NCBI GenBank assembly: GCA_032718475.1
Contig: JAUCBJ010007456.1
Span: forward strand, 1 to 57,327
DNA: 57,327 nt
Reading direction: 5' to 3'
Source of the DNA: Nemertoderma westbladi
Lineage: Eukaryota > Xenacoelomorpha > Nemertodermatida > Nemertodermatidae
This document shows positions 1 through 10,034 of the stretch, piece by piece. The notes under the pieces are model-generated. The model made no database searches. It worked only from the letters and a program-made list of their open reading frames with translations, and was not told where the DNA came from. The translations under genes were made by a program, and so were the position numbers. Each line of letters begins with the position of its first letter. The first letter of the stretch is position 1.

Positions 1-1889
1 AGATTTTAAATATCTCCTACTTTCAATAGCTAACAATATTTATCTATACTATACGCTACGGCGGAAATACTATATACTAATTTATATAAATACTTCCTAC
101 TGTAAGGGTCCAGTAGTATACCGCTTACCAGATCCTAGTAACGATGTATCTTACTATGAGACTCTAGTAATGTATACGGGCTTGTACAGTATCTGACAAC
201 AAATCCCAGTCCAGGATATCTAAACAAACAGATACAATACACAAACGACTACTGGCGAGGAACAGAGCCTTGTATCTATTCTATGTACGTGAGCGGGTCG
301 AATGCCTACGTACTAGACAGAAGGATACCTGTCCTCTAACCGGCGAGGCAGATGTACAGTTACCGTAACAGACCAAACTCACGGGAAAACAATCCCCGCG
401 CAGCGAATCCTAACTATCACTGACAGTCCTAAATACAGTAACTTGCCGCGGTGTGATTTATATGGTTTATATACGAGCTAGTGGGTTAACAGACCTAGCG
501 TAACAACACTGACAGTCCTAAATCAGTCGAAAAGGGGTCGTACCTAAATGTAACAATAACTGATCCCCCTGTACGAAATCAGTCTAAAGGGTCAGGCCTA
601 AATGTAACAATACCGTTGTCCAGACAAACAACAGTTTAATAACGAAAGTGAAATACTCCTTATCTTGCCGCAATCAAATCAGATCCTAATTGTACAAATA
701 CAAATAATTTCCACCTAACGTAATGTATAGTACGCTATAGCTAGTAGAACTTTAAGGGCAATATGTTTTAGGGCGTGTGTGTGTGGGTGTGTTACAAATA
801 AAACAATTTCGTGTAATTCCTTTTACTAGGTTTTAGTGATTTTCTGACTAAAATGATACCGTGCGCTAGCTACTAAAATAAACTAGTTGCGTTTGTAGAA
901 CTTTATACTCACGAATGACGTCAAAGCTCTCTCCTTCCTATCCACAACCCAATGGGCAACCACAGTGTTAGTAACTACACCCGTGATCGGCACTAATACC
1001 AGATTCTGGTTGTAAGATAAGAATAGGGGTTAATCGCTACCGTACGTTAGCTGATCTGGTATACTAATTTAATTCTAGAACTTTGTTGCTGCGGTAGTTA
1101 GCAGCAATACCTATCAGTACGTGGCAAGGCGCGGTAGGATATTAATAAACCTCCCTAGGCCAAGCAGTGTGCCGGTAGCAGAAATACTCCTTGCCTGATC
1201 AAATAGCTAACTCCAGACAGGGGGGGGGGGGGGGTACTAATGTACGTTCTGCAAAGCGAACCGGTACCAAACAGTCAGTGCTATGAATCACTAAATTATG
1301 GAACGTATGCTGTCCGTACCTAATGTGTACTCGCGTACTGACGAATGGCAATAGTTCGCACCTGTAGGAAGTACAGGTTAACCCAGGGATTCGTAGGACT
1401 TGACAAAGGGGGGGTGTCTGGATATAATTATTTGATCCTAAATTTGCGGCGTCCAGTGCGGTGTCACGCTTACCCTGATCTATAGGTCTTACGGCGGGCA
1501 AGGGCGTCGAACAAAGTCTTACCTTTCTCACAAAGCGGGCGCTGCATGGCAAGTTGAGCATTTCGAAGGGGGCAAAGGGGGTGCGCGGTCAATCCAAATG
1601 TGGGCGCTAGCGTGTTGTGGACATCCCTTCCCTGCGTTGCTTACGGCCTAACGGTCTAGGCTGCCATCTCCCTGGTGTTCGGCTGTCCCGAAGTCGGACC
1701 AAAAGAAAACATGTCAGGAAATTGCAGTATATTTACAGTTTTAACAAAGGATTTATCAAAGTAAGTTTCAACAAGAAACCGAATTAACTAATTTTACAAG
1801 AATAAAGTGATAGAGTAACGTTATAAGAAATTATAACGGAAGTGAGGTGATAACCGAAGGCAAACCGGCCTTTTATACTAGAAATTGCA
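1..1889. other. AT-rich non-coding stretch
   Basis: No convincing coding sequence is seen on either strand. The stretch holds the left member of a diverged direct repeat (215-610), a run of 15 G at 1220-1234 and the start of a tandem duplication near 1865. The one longer open frame (1199-1561, minus) reads through the homopolymer complement, has no recognisable domain and looks like chance. Confidence 0.6.
215..610 (+). repeat. Left member of a diverged direct repeat
   Basis: Resembles 3385-3740 in the same orientation. Shared blocks include the ones around gactactggcgag (about 247), cagaccaaactc (about 368), agcgaatcctaacta (about 401) and ttgccgcggtgtgatttatatgg (about 443), in the same order. 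The pair flanks the gypsy-type integrase remnant at 2350-3180, so it may be the decayed LTRs of that element. No TG...CA ends or target duplication could be fixed, so that reading is inference. Confidence 0.6.
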
Positions 1890-2100
1890 CATGGAAACTA
1901 AACAGAAATTTCCACAGCTTCACAATTGAGCAATGAAGTGCGTCGTGCCCTATGATTGGCCCAGCTCATCGTTCAACGCAGTCCGGCCCTTACACTAATC
2001 TGGGACATGGAATCCTAACAGAATTTTCCACTGCCTCACATTTGAGCAATAAGATAATTTATGCCCTATGATTGGCCTGGCTCATTATTCGCTACGTTGT
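1865..2100 (+). repeat. Two tandem units of about 117 bp with CCAAT-type motifs
   Basis: The block beginning catggaaactaaacag at 1890 recurs diverged at 2006. Each unit contains ttgagcaat and the stretch gccctatgattggc, which carries an inverted CCAAT box. Paired CCAAT boxes could be regulatory, for instance in an LTR U3 of the nearby gypsy remnant, but no promoter was demonstrated. Confidence 0.55.
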
Positions 2101-2160
2101 ACGCTTCTCATTGGCCTACCAATTAGCACCACACGAAAATAAATGGCCCCAAAATACAAA

Positions 2161-2241
2161 CTTCCCGACTGGGATTCGAACTCGTAACCTACGTAATGTA
2201 ACCAACGCCTTAACCATCTGACCACTACGCCACGAGAGTAC
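2161..2241 (-). tRNA. tRNA-like sequence, probably a SINE head or tRNA pseudogene
   Basis: On the minus strand there is an A-box match (TGGCGTAGTGG) followed about 38 bases later by a B-box match (GAGTTCGAATCCC), the internal RNA polymerase III promoter layout of tRNA genes. The segment between resembles a Leu/Ser-type D arm with TTAAGGCG. The T stem and acceptor stem do not pair well in my hand fold, so it is unlikely to be a working tRNA. A tRNA-derived SINE head fits best. Confidence 0.5.
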
Positions 2242-2349
2242 CTAAGGGTTTTATGTGTACAAATATGAATAGGCATATTACATTACTGTAACTTAATCAA
2301 AATACGTCGGATTTTCAAAAGTTTTTACGTTAAAGTTAAACTACAAATG

Positions 2350-3180
2350 CTACCTTATAGTGAAATAATTCATCATGCGGCCACTGGCTCCTATAATAGA
2401 ACCAGTACGATCCCACAGTTTAGTCTTTGCATTCTGAATGTGAACCGGTGTACGTACAGTTAGGGACTTTAGTGGACGGTTCTGGATTTGGGGAGGGGGT
2501 GTCACCATAGTGTCAAGAGTGTCGAGATGTTTGGTCCACTGAGATGAAAAATTTGTATGGTGAGAAGGCACACGTGTCCTAGTTTGGCGTCCGAACACAA
2601 GCTCAGCGGGAGAAAATCCATTTACCCGTGGCGTATTTCGCAGTTCGAGTAAACCTTTATGGAAACTATCAGTTTGTATATCCCCGTGATGTGATGCTGT
2701 GGCGACCAGGTGTTTGAGTGTTTTAACAGCCGACTCCGCGAGTCCGTTACTTTGAGGGAAATGAGGGGCAGAGAACGACTGATTGACTCCCCAATCCTGG
2801 AGGAATGATCGGAATTCCGCCGAATCGAATTGTGGACCTCCATCAGTCCGCAGTTTAATGGGAATTCCCAGGTTACTCAAAAGACGGCGAAGTACTGTAG
2901 CAACTTTTGCAGAATTAGGGTCATGCCGTCCGAATGCATGGATTTCAGGCCATCCTGAAAAGCGGTTAATATATGCTAAATAATGTTGACCTGCGTAGCT
3001 GAAAAGATCCGAACCAACCTCTTCGAATGGACGTGTAGGTTGAGGGTCAGAAAGTAAAGGCTCCGGTGGTAAAGATGGTTTACGTTGTTGACATGGCATA
3101 CATTTCCCAACTTTGTTTATTATGTCAACGGTTAAACCGGGCCAGAATACAGTTTGACAGTTACGATATTCACGTAACAA
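2350..3180 (-). pseudogene. Ty3/gypsy-type integrase fragment
   Basis: The 276-residue frame is the C-terminal part of a retrotransposon pol. It has the second half of the HHCC zinc finger (Cys27, Cys30), then an integrase core with Asp58 in SDLF, Asp113 in RTDGGPQF and Glu149 in SNGLAES. The last two are 36 residues apart, as expected for D-x35-E. The phrase FSGWPE and the tail on NTPR and SPAELVFGR are typical of gypsy-group elements. The frame starts inside the zinc finger; protease, reverse transcriptase and RNase H are absent. The catalytic triad is present, but the fragment has lost its 5' end and is best called a remnant. It lies between the two members of a direct repeat (215-610 and 3385-3740). 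Confidence 0.85.
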
Positions 3181-3384
3181 CAGCGTTTATGCAGTAACAG
3201 TTAAGTTGTATTTTCGATTCGATGCATTCGATTCAAATATTTGATTAGTTTTACAACTCGCATAACAACTCGCTGTTAATACTAACGGCGTTGAATAACG
3301 TTACAATTTTGGAACAAAATATATTAACTATGAAGAATCCATCAGGGGTTGTACTATCTACAGTAACGTCCCAACGTAATCGGG

Positions 3385-3740
3385 CCTAATAATAGATACT
3401 AAAGTACACAAACTACTACTGGCGAGATCGGTGCCTCATGTCTTCCACTAAACTTGGGTGAATCAATTGCCCGGGCTAACTCGAGAATCAGGGTGACCAG
3501 TCCCTAACCGTTGAGGTAGAAGTACAGTCTACAGAAACAGACCAAACTCGCGAGAAAAAAATCCCAGCGTAGCGAATCCTAACTACCGCTAATGGACCTA
3601 AACTACTGTAGACTTGCCGTGGTGTGATTTATATGGGTATAAACGAGCCAGTGGGTTGATAACACTAGCGTAAAACAATACTGCCGACAGAAAAAGCAGT
3701 CAAAAGGGTATAATATCACTAGAATAACAATCTTAAGACG
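3385..3740 (+). repeat. Right member of a diverged direct repeat
   Basis: Partner of 215-610. It shares ctactactggcgag (about 3415), cagaccaaactcgcg (about 3538), agcgaatcctaacta and ttgccgtggtgtgatttatatgg in the same order. Possible LTR remnant of the integrase fragment between the two copies. Confidence 0.6.
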
Positions 3741-4600
3741 CGTGTACACTGGTTAACGCTACATACTGTGGACGTAAGTGCCATACAATACCCAGGTTCT
3801 GGGGACCTTTCGCGAACTGGGGACGTCCCCAGAACGTTCTGACTGGAAATTCGAAATCTTCATTGCCAAATTAGTCTAAATATGAAATTTCACCGCATTT
3901 AGGCTCAGTCCCCACTTTGTTTGTGTTAGGCCGCACTCGTATGTGTTCGGTGTGTATAGGGTGTACATATTGATGTCCCCACTACAACAGTTATAAGTAT
4001 ACACACATTATCTACGTCATTTTGTGACGTCACAATGTCCCCAGTAGCTTAATTTTTAACGACCCCAGTTTGTGGTTGAAATTAAGTATGTTATGTGTTA
4101 TGTTCAATTATTTATGGATTAGTTAGTCAGGTCTGTCTTCGAGACAATGCAGCTCAGGCAATCCCTAGATAATGTTTTTTTATTATTTTTATACACTCGT
4201 GAATAATTGTAAAAGTTAATATTTCCTTATGAGTTACCTAAGCACCCCTTGTGGTGCAACTTTCCTCAGTTACTATAACAATGGATTTTCACTTAGTCGA
4301 TAGTGCTAAACAATCCCGCATGCACTATGCATACAAGCATGTAGCAATTTTTTTATAAAATATGTGGACAAATATCGTATTACGGCCACTGCTACTTTTT
4401 TTTCTGCGGGGGCACTAATTAAATTAAACTAATTAAATTCATGTTTAAAATAATTACAAATAAGGTGGAGCACAACGATATATGATATAACTCTTATCAT
4501 TCAAATTACATTCACCTCATTCAATTATATTAAATATATCATGAATTTTATACATTTAATTTTTTAGACCCTTCTACGTACTGTAGTGGAAATAGACATT
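3741..4600. other. Non-coding AT-rich stretch with a short perfect palindrome
   Basis: No coding signal. A perfect 16-bp palindrome, ctggggacgtccccag, lies at 3817-3832, beside a further tctggggac at about 3798. The same ctggggac core recurs in the tandem repeat that follows and, as tccccag...ctgg, near 40370 and 40625. Confidence 0.5.
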
Positions 4601-4601
4601 A

Positions 4602-4980
4602 TAATAAATTAACGAAAACACACCCATTCTAAATAGTGTAGTGTACCTTGAGCACATCTGGGGACATTGATTTTTAGTGCTGAGAGTATTATATTATGCC
4701 CTATGTTCTACTTATGTAGGTAGTTGCAATAGATGTTAAGAATATATAATAAATTAACGAGAACACACCGTTCCAAATACTGTACCTTGCGTACATCTGG
4801 GGACATTAGTTTTTGTATTGTTTTTCTGTAGACCATACGGTATGTACAGTAGTTGCAATGGACAATAAGAAAATTTTTTATATATTGACGAAAACAAACC
4901 ATTCTAAATACTGTCCCTTGCGCACATCTGGGGACATTAGGTTTTGTATTGTTTTTCTGCAGACCATATTAAATTATATA
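4602..4980 (+). repeat. Tandem repeat of about 135-145 bp, about 2.6 units
   Basis: Units begin near 4602, 4748 and 4880 with a block like aaattaacgaaaacacacc. Each then has ccttg.gcacatctggggacatt. The first two units continue to a gtagttgcaat block. The third unit is cut after ctgcagaccatattaaa, and its missing end (aggccctacgtatagttgcaatgaatgtt) resumes at about 6297, beyond the inserted transposon. Confidence 0.75.
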
Positions 4981-4993
4981 TATATATATATAT

Positions 4994-6274
4994 GTGACCC
5001 AACACATAGAAAGGGGACAATTTCAAATAATCTCATTTTCCAGAAATTTCAAATATATGAAAAAATCATAGAAAACAAAAAAAATTTAAATTTCATTTTT
5101 TTATTGATTTAAGATCGAAATTTAACGTAGAATCCAAAAAAAATTACTTCTAAGGTTACAGTACTTACAGAAAATGTCTGTCTGTCTGTTTGTCTGTCTG
5201 TTTGTCAGTCAAAAAATAAAGAAAATCATATAACCTCACCAAAATATGGCTATAGGGGTTTTCTAGGTTGGCGAACTCATTTCTGATATCAGTTTTTACG
5301 TTTGAGAGCATCTTAATTGTCTTTTTCTATGTATGTCTGTCTATTTGTCTGTCAGTCTGTTTGTCTGTATGTATGTGAGTGAAAAAATTGAAAAAATAAT
5401 TTAAATTTACAAAAATATGGCTCTGCGGGGTTTTCCAGGTCGGTGAATCCATTTTCGATGCCAGTTTTTCATGTTTACGATATCTTGACTGTCTGTCTCT
5501 ATGTGTATGTCTATATGTCAGTCAGTCTGTTTGTCTGTATGTATGTAAGTCAACAAATTAAGAAAATCATTTAACCTTACTAAAATATGGTTATGGGGGT
5601 TTTCTAGGTCGGCGAAGTTATTTCCGATATCAGTTTTTACGTTTAACATCATCTTAACTGTATGTTTATATGTATGTCTGTAAGTCAGACATACATACAT
5701 ACATACATACAGACAAACAGAATGACATACAAACATACTGACCGTGTAGATTCTGACAAACATTAAAACTGACACCATAAAAAGATTACCGACCAAAAAA
5801 TCCCCCGGTAGCAAATATTTTGACTAGGTATTGCAATTTCTTTATTATTTCATAGACAAAATAAGATAAGGGTATGCATACAGACAGACAAACATACATG
5901 TAAAGAATCTGTCAAACCTTAAAACTGACAAAATATATTAAATAATTGTCCATGGAAACTCCCAATGCTATAATTATGTTGATGTTATTGAATATCCATT
6001 CCATCCAGAAATGTTCAAATGATGTTTGAAAAATCACAGCGTTTTCTGAAAATGGCGGGAAGGTTTGAAAATTTTAAATCGAATTTTCTCAGAATGTTGC
6101 TATGAAATTATCTCAGAACCTTGTCTTACTAAATCTACAATAACTCAAAAAGGAAAAGAGATATTAACAAATGGTTTTCAATGGGAAATTATCCGTTAAA
6201 TTATCTATATAAAACCAACAAAAAGTTAAAAACCATTTTTTTGTCAATTGACCCCTTTCTATGTGTTGGGTCAC
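4994..6274. mobile_element. 1,281-bp inverted-repeat DNA transposon, non-autonomous
   Basis: The ends are 29-bp terminal inverted repeats starting gtgacccaacacatag, 4994-5022 and 6246-6274, with a single mismatch. It sits in a TA-rich target (tatatatat on both sides), which allows a TA or longer duplication as in Tc1/mariner-like elements, although the low-complexity target hides its exact size. It splits a tandem-repeat unit whose two halves remain on either side, so the insertion is directly visible. No transposase is encoded; the interior is made of internal repeats. Superfamily assignment is inference only. Confidence 0.85.
5165..5690 (+). repeat. Three internal units of about 170 bp within the transposon
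   Basis: Each unit starts with a (tctg/tttg)n run, followed by aaaatatgg, ggggttttc.aggt, ccgatatcagtttttacgtt-like text and atcttaactgt. Units begin near 5165, 5335 and 5505. From 5690 the inverse run (acatacatac...cagacaaacag) follows, so the interior can fold back. The 98-residue minus frame across it is a by-product of the repeat. Confidence 0.7.
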
Positions 6275-6325
6275 ATATATATAAATTATATTAAATTAGG
6301 CCCTACGTATAGTTGCAATGAATGT
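6275..6325. repeat. Displaced end of the interrupted tandem unit
   Basis: The text atattaaattaggccctacgtatagttgcaatgaatgtt continues the third unit of the 4602-4980 repeat. It marks the pre-insertion sequence of the 4994-6274 transposon. Confidence 0.65.
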
Positions 6326-6327
6326 TA

Positions 6328-7117
6328 CTACTACTACTACTACTAGGTCGAGCGAACTCGGACAGTGGAAATGAGATCCTTTCAGGCTTCCCGATTCTCC
6401 ATAGTTGTCGCAATTTCGTTTCTCCCAAGTTCAGTATCCCTTTCAAGTTGATCTATATGTTATGGCCGGTCGTCCACAACTACGCTTTCCATGAGTTGGT
6501 TGCCAGAAAAGTAGATCTGGTATGACCTCGTCTTTATTTCGCCAGCAGTGCCCATTGAATCTTAATCTGTGTTCATGGAGGGTGGTTGATACAGGTGGTA
6601 TTGTACCATAAAGCTCGGCGTTTGTCATGTGTTGTCTCCAGCTGATGTTTAGGGCTGCCCTTAGTAGTCTTGTGTAGCAACCATCGATTCGGTGTTTGGG
6701 TTATATCGCCAGTGTCTAGGTCTCACCCCCGTATAAATATACACCTTCCACTGTGGCTCGAAAGAACTTAGTCTTCAGGTGGCTGGAGAGATCTGATTTC
6801 CAGATGGTATCCATTTTCGATAGAGCTACCCAAGCCTTTGCTTTCCTAACTTCTATGTCCTTTTTGCTACTCTCTATCCATGACCCAAGGTACCGGAAGT
6901 CGTCGACCTTCCTTAGTTGATTATTATCAATGGTTGTCAAGTTTCCATCAACATTAAAGGTCACGAATTCGGTCTTGGTAGCATTTATATGCAATCCAAC
7001 CTCCTTAGCAGCCCTCTCCACTTTATTTAGTAGAAGATGTGCATCTGCTAGGGTTTTAGAGAGCAGGGCGATGTCACCCGCAAAGTCGGTGTCTGTGACT
7101 GTAGTTGCCGGATATCT
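6328..7117 (-). pseudogene. 5'-truncated LINE reverse transcriptase 3' end, family 2
   Basis: Read on the minus strand, this encodes the end of a non-LTR reverse transcriptase. The polymerase motif reads DFAGD where FADD is expected, then come YLGSWI, a VRKAKAWVALSKM block, LYG, and the C-terminal RLRFNGHCWR and LLFWQPTHGKRS blocks typical of these LINEs. Stop codons and frame changes separate the parts at about 6716 and 6440. A (TAG)n-type 3' tail ends it at about 6328-6345. The altered FADD motif and the breaks mean it is dead. Its 5' edge is the 3' tail of another LINE, so a frame at 6716-7225 runs artificially across both. Confidence 0.8.
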
Positions 7118-7879
7118 ACTACTACTACTAGGATCGGCATGCTGCATTGCAGCTGCATTTTTAAGAATGCTGTGCCGGCTTATCGACAAAATTGCACCAC
7201 CACAACTCCCTATCACCCATGACATTTGTTAGATCATCCGCATCTTCAAGGCCAGTGTCCTTTAAGATGCGTCTCAAGAAAGTCATGGGCTGTCCACCAT
7301 GCTTATTCACTCCATGAGGCTGCCAAAGTACAAGATTATGCACTGGCTGGTCCTCACGGCGAAAGCAATGTCCTGCAAAGCGGAGGCGATTTTGTTCTAG
7401 TTTCAAGCTTGGGGGGAACCAATGAGACACCTCCAATGTTATATAGTGTCTGGTTGGAGATGTGTGCATTGTACTTGACACAATGAACCCGGCGTAGCAT
7501 TCTTGTGAATGTGCCATCCAGAGATTTGGTTAGAGCCTAGCATGGACTCCCATAGAGGAGTACTGGAACTACTGCTGCTCTAAATAATCGGACCTTAAGT
7601 TTCCGATTAATTCTCGGTGACTTCCAAATCCTGAAAAGCCTATTCAAGGCTGCCCATGCCTTTCCCTTACGTATTCGAAGGTCCTCACCTGACTTCCGGA
7701 TCCATGATCCCAGGTAACAGAAGTCATCCACATGCTCAAGCATACCATCTTTTGAGCTTATGCTCATCCGATCAGAGACTTGCTGACGACTTTCAAAGTT
7801 AACTGTCAAAATTTTTGTCTTTCTGGAGTTAATAAAAAGACCAACACTAGAAGCAGCATGTTTTAATGAGCTGAGGAGC
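7118..7879 (-). pseudogene. 5'-truncated LINE copy, family 1
   Basis: The sequence closely matches the 3' quarter of the complete LINE at 52710-56465, in opposite orientation. It has the same (TAG)n tail, the same 3' UTR (gatcggcatgctgcattgcag on the plus strand), and the C-terminal blocks RLRFAGHCFRRED and LVLWQPHG. Similarity stops abruptly at about 7879, within the codons that correspond to GAQRLLSS, the usual abortive 5' truncation of target-primed reverse transcription. A frameshift and stop near 7517-7540 break the frame. It was probably inserted into the family-2 LINE at 6328-7117. Confidence 0.85.
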
Positions 7880-8110
7880 CGTCAACCGCAATGCTCCTTA
7901 AATGCCTTTTGCTGTTAAAACCTTGATAGATCTTTGTCTTGTCTAGGTAGTAACGATTGGTGTCAATTTAATCAAGAGTTCGATTATGTTGAGACTGAAG
8001 CTGAAATAGTAATGAGAAAGGCAGGTGGTTCGTTTAAGAGTGTCATATTAATTAGTGAAGCTTAGTTCGAAAAGGAATACCTAGTCAGGAAATTCAACGA
8101 GAAGCAACTT
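7880..8110. other. Short non-coding spacer
   Basis: No coding frame, repeat or recognisable element seen. Confidence 0.4.
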
Positions 8111-8380
8111 ATGGTACCGGACTAGCAGTAGGAAAAAGAGTTTATATTTCATCTCATGGTACCGGACTAACAGTAAGAAAAAGAGTTTATATTTCATCTC
8201 ATGGTACCGGACTAGCAGTAGGAAAAAGAGTTTCTATTTCATCTCATGGTACCGGACTAACAGTAAGAAAAAGAGTTTATATTTCATCTCATGGTACCGG
8301 ACTAGCAGTAGGAAAAAGAGTTTATATTTCATCTCATGGTACCGGACTAACAGTTAGAAAAAGAGTTTATATTTCATGTC
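8111..8380 (+). repeat. 45-bp tandem repeat, six units, with alternating A/B units
   Basis: Units start at 8111, 8156, 8201, 8246, 8291 and 8336, each beginning atggtaccggacta. Units 1, 3 and 5 read ctagcagtagg; units 2, 4 and 6 read ctaacagtaag (ttag in the last). The true period is therefore a 90-bp dimer amplified three times. Each unit holds the palindrome ggtacc. Confidence 0.9.
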
Positions 8381-8575
8381 AATGTTAAATGATAAATTTA
8401 CGAAAAGGAGCAGGTTTATAGTGGAGCGTTATTCTAACCAAAACAATAAACGAAACTTAATAGAAAAGGTTACAGTTTTATTTTTCAGAGAAATCAGATG
8501 TTACTTACGTCGAATTTCCCTTGGATACGGATGAATTTTGATTGCGCGAAAGTTCCCCCCCCCCCCCCCCCCCCC
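8381..8575 (+). repeat. Dispersed repeat, copy 1, ending in a 21-C run
   Basis: Matches 10035-10222 in the same orientation, diverged. Shared text includes gttattctaaccaaa.caataaa, agagaaatcag.tgttactt.cgtcgaatttccc and gcg..aaagtcccc. Copy 1 ends in 21 consecutive C (8555-8575). No protein domain is recognised; this could be an old transposon fragment. Confidence 0.6.
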
Positions 8576-8855
8576 AATTCCAAACCCGACTAAGCCATAC
8601 ACACCAATCCAATTCAATCAGGTTGTTATCAAATCTGTGCAGTCAAACGTTCTTCTAAAACAAAGTATAAAAGTTAAATTAAATTTAGAACTAACCATAA
8701 CCTATCATGAGTAACCCTATATTTTTCGTATGCAGACTTCACGCTATAGAATTTATCTTAACGTCCTATTCCTCCACACAATTATTAACTATTTATCGAC
8801 AGTTATTGTTATATAATAATATTTATTGTTATTATATTTAGATATTTCTAATTGA

Positions 8856-8916
8856 ATGGATGTGTTAAAAGTTGTTGTTGCTACCGTCTTGTTATTGTGT
8901 GGGGGACAAGTTTATG
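8856..8916 (+). CDS. Possible first coding exon with a signal peptide
   Basis: ATG at 8856 opens a 20-codon stretch that reads as a textbook secretion signal: MDVLK, then a hydrophobic core VVVATVLLLC, then GGQVY. It runs straight into G|GTAAGT, a strong splice donor at 8917, leaving a phase-1 junction, which is common after signal-peptide exons. No later exon is identified in the window, and the downstream DNA holds a minus-strand gene. It may be the first exon of a host secreted protein or a chance match; there is no homology evidence. Confidence 0.3.
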
Positions 8917-9035
8917 GTAAGTTAATTCACGTTTACATCACATCCTACCAAACTATATATATTAAGTGTACTGTACTCTACTATACTGTACTGTAGTATA
9001 TTATTGGCGTTGACCGCACAAAGTCGATTATGATT

Positions 9036-9761
9036 CTAGAATACTCCAGTAAATGTAACCACCACCAAAACCACCCGAATTACCGGAGTAGCAACAACTG
9101 AACTGCTTGCTGTCGTCTCGAATGTTGTAGTTTCTTCCACCGCCCTGGTAGTTGTTGTAGCTAGGTTCACCTCCCAGACCGGAGTACGACACTCACCGGG
9201 ACAACAGTCCATCCGGCACGATTTGTGCTTCTCTTCGAATCCGTGTAGCATATGGTCTCTAACAATAAACACAACTCTCATGAAATCATCCTGGTCTGTT
9301 TCCACGTCCTTGTAACTCTTCTGGTTATTTTTAAACCCTTCTTCATACTGTTGCATAAAGGCTGGACAACTATCTTCATCCAGAGCTAGGCAGATTCTAT
9401 GCCAGGCTTTTTCGCTCTCATTCCTTATGCAGAGTTCCAGGAGAGCCTCTAACATGACCTCATCCCCTGTCTCACCATCAACAGCGATGTTTCGATAGAA
9501 GTAATACGCACATTCTTCGCAATCGTGCGCAATGTGCCTGATGTCGTGGCGTTTTCTGGTGATGTTACTGGATACTAACCATTCCTCATTTTTATTGTAT
9601 AGTGTAGTATATTTGTCATTTACCTCCTTTTCTAGCTTCTTAGTTGTTGCGTTAATGGTTAGTGATGCTTCATTATAGCAGGTGAAACTACTGTAGCAGA
9701 CAGCGGTTATGTTTAGTAGGATGTAAAGAGCCAATAGTGATGTTGTATTATTTCGAGCCAT
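9036..9761 (-). CDS. Predicted secreted or GPI-anchored Cys-rich protein
   Basis: 241 residues in one uninterrupted exon. I do not recognise the family. It has an N-terminal signal peptide (about 1-24, hydrophobic LLALYILL), then an ectodomain with ten cysteines (28, 81, 84, 111, 124, 132, 182, 186, 187, 191). Possible N-glycosylation sites are NAT at 37, NIT at 66 and NES at 115. A Thr/Ser-rich stretch (about 202-221) looks like an O-glycosylated stalk. The C-terminus (about 223-241) is hydrophobic with no charged tail, which fits a GPI-attachment signal or a short membrane anchor. The first ATG lies directly before the signal peptide. Unlike its neighbours it shows no transposon domains, so it is the best host-gene candidate here. 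An extracellular recognition or surface role is a guess from layout only. Confidence 0.65.
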   Translation of the reverse strand: MARNNTTSLLALYILLNITAVCYSSFTCYNEASLTINATTKKLEKEVNDKYTTLYNKNEEWLVSSNITRKRHDIRHIAHDCEECAYYFYRNIAVDGETGDEVMLEALLELCIRNESEKAWHRICLALDEDSCPAFMQQYEEGFKNNQKSYKDVETDQDDFMRVVFIVRDHMLHGFEEKHKSCRMDCCPGECRTPVWEVNLATTTTRAVEETTTFETTASSSVVATPVIRVVLVVVTFTGVF

Positions 9762-9981
9762 AGTTGTAGCATCCCATTATCAAATGCAGATGCCTCTATT
9801 ATTCAGTTACTCTTCTAGTCCTCCTCTAGTTATTCAGTCGTCTAATAATTTGACATAAAGTAGCAGTTTATATCGTGGTATTCTGTACTGTTCTCATTCA
9901 AGGCGTATTCTTAAGAGGTCCTTCTATAGGCTACACATATGCATATGTTAGATATAAAATCAATATTCGAGACTGTGGGTT

Positions 9982-10003
9982 GGGGGGGGGGGGGGGGGGG
10001 GGG
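9982..10003 (+). repeat. Run of 22 G
   Basis: A pure G homopolymer, one of several 15-22-nt G or C runs in the window. Together with the 21-C run at 8555-8575 it brackets the secreted-protein gene. Confidence 0.9.
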
Positions 10004-10034
10004 ACTTTTCGTAAATACCATATTGGCGATTTAA

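Noticed and set aside
1199-1561. 120-residue minus frame over the 15-G run
   Set aside because: Pro run comes from the homopolymer; no domain and no conservation visible.
5518-5814. 98-residue minus frame with VCLYVCMYVC text
   Set aside because: Translation of tctg/tttg repeats inside the inverted-repeat element.
8111-8380. CRISPR-like array
   Set aside because: Units are contiguous with no unique spacers, and the DNA is eukaryotic.
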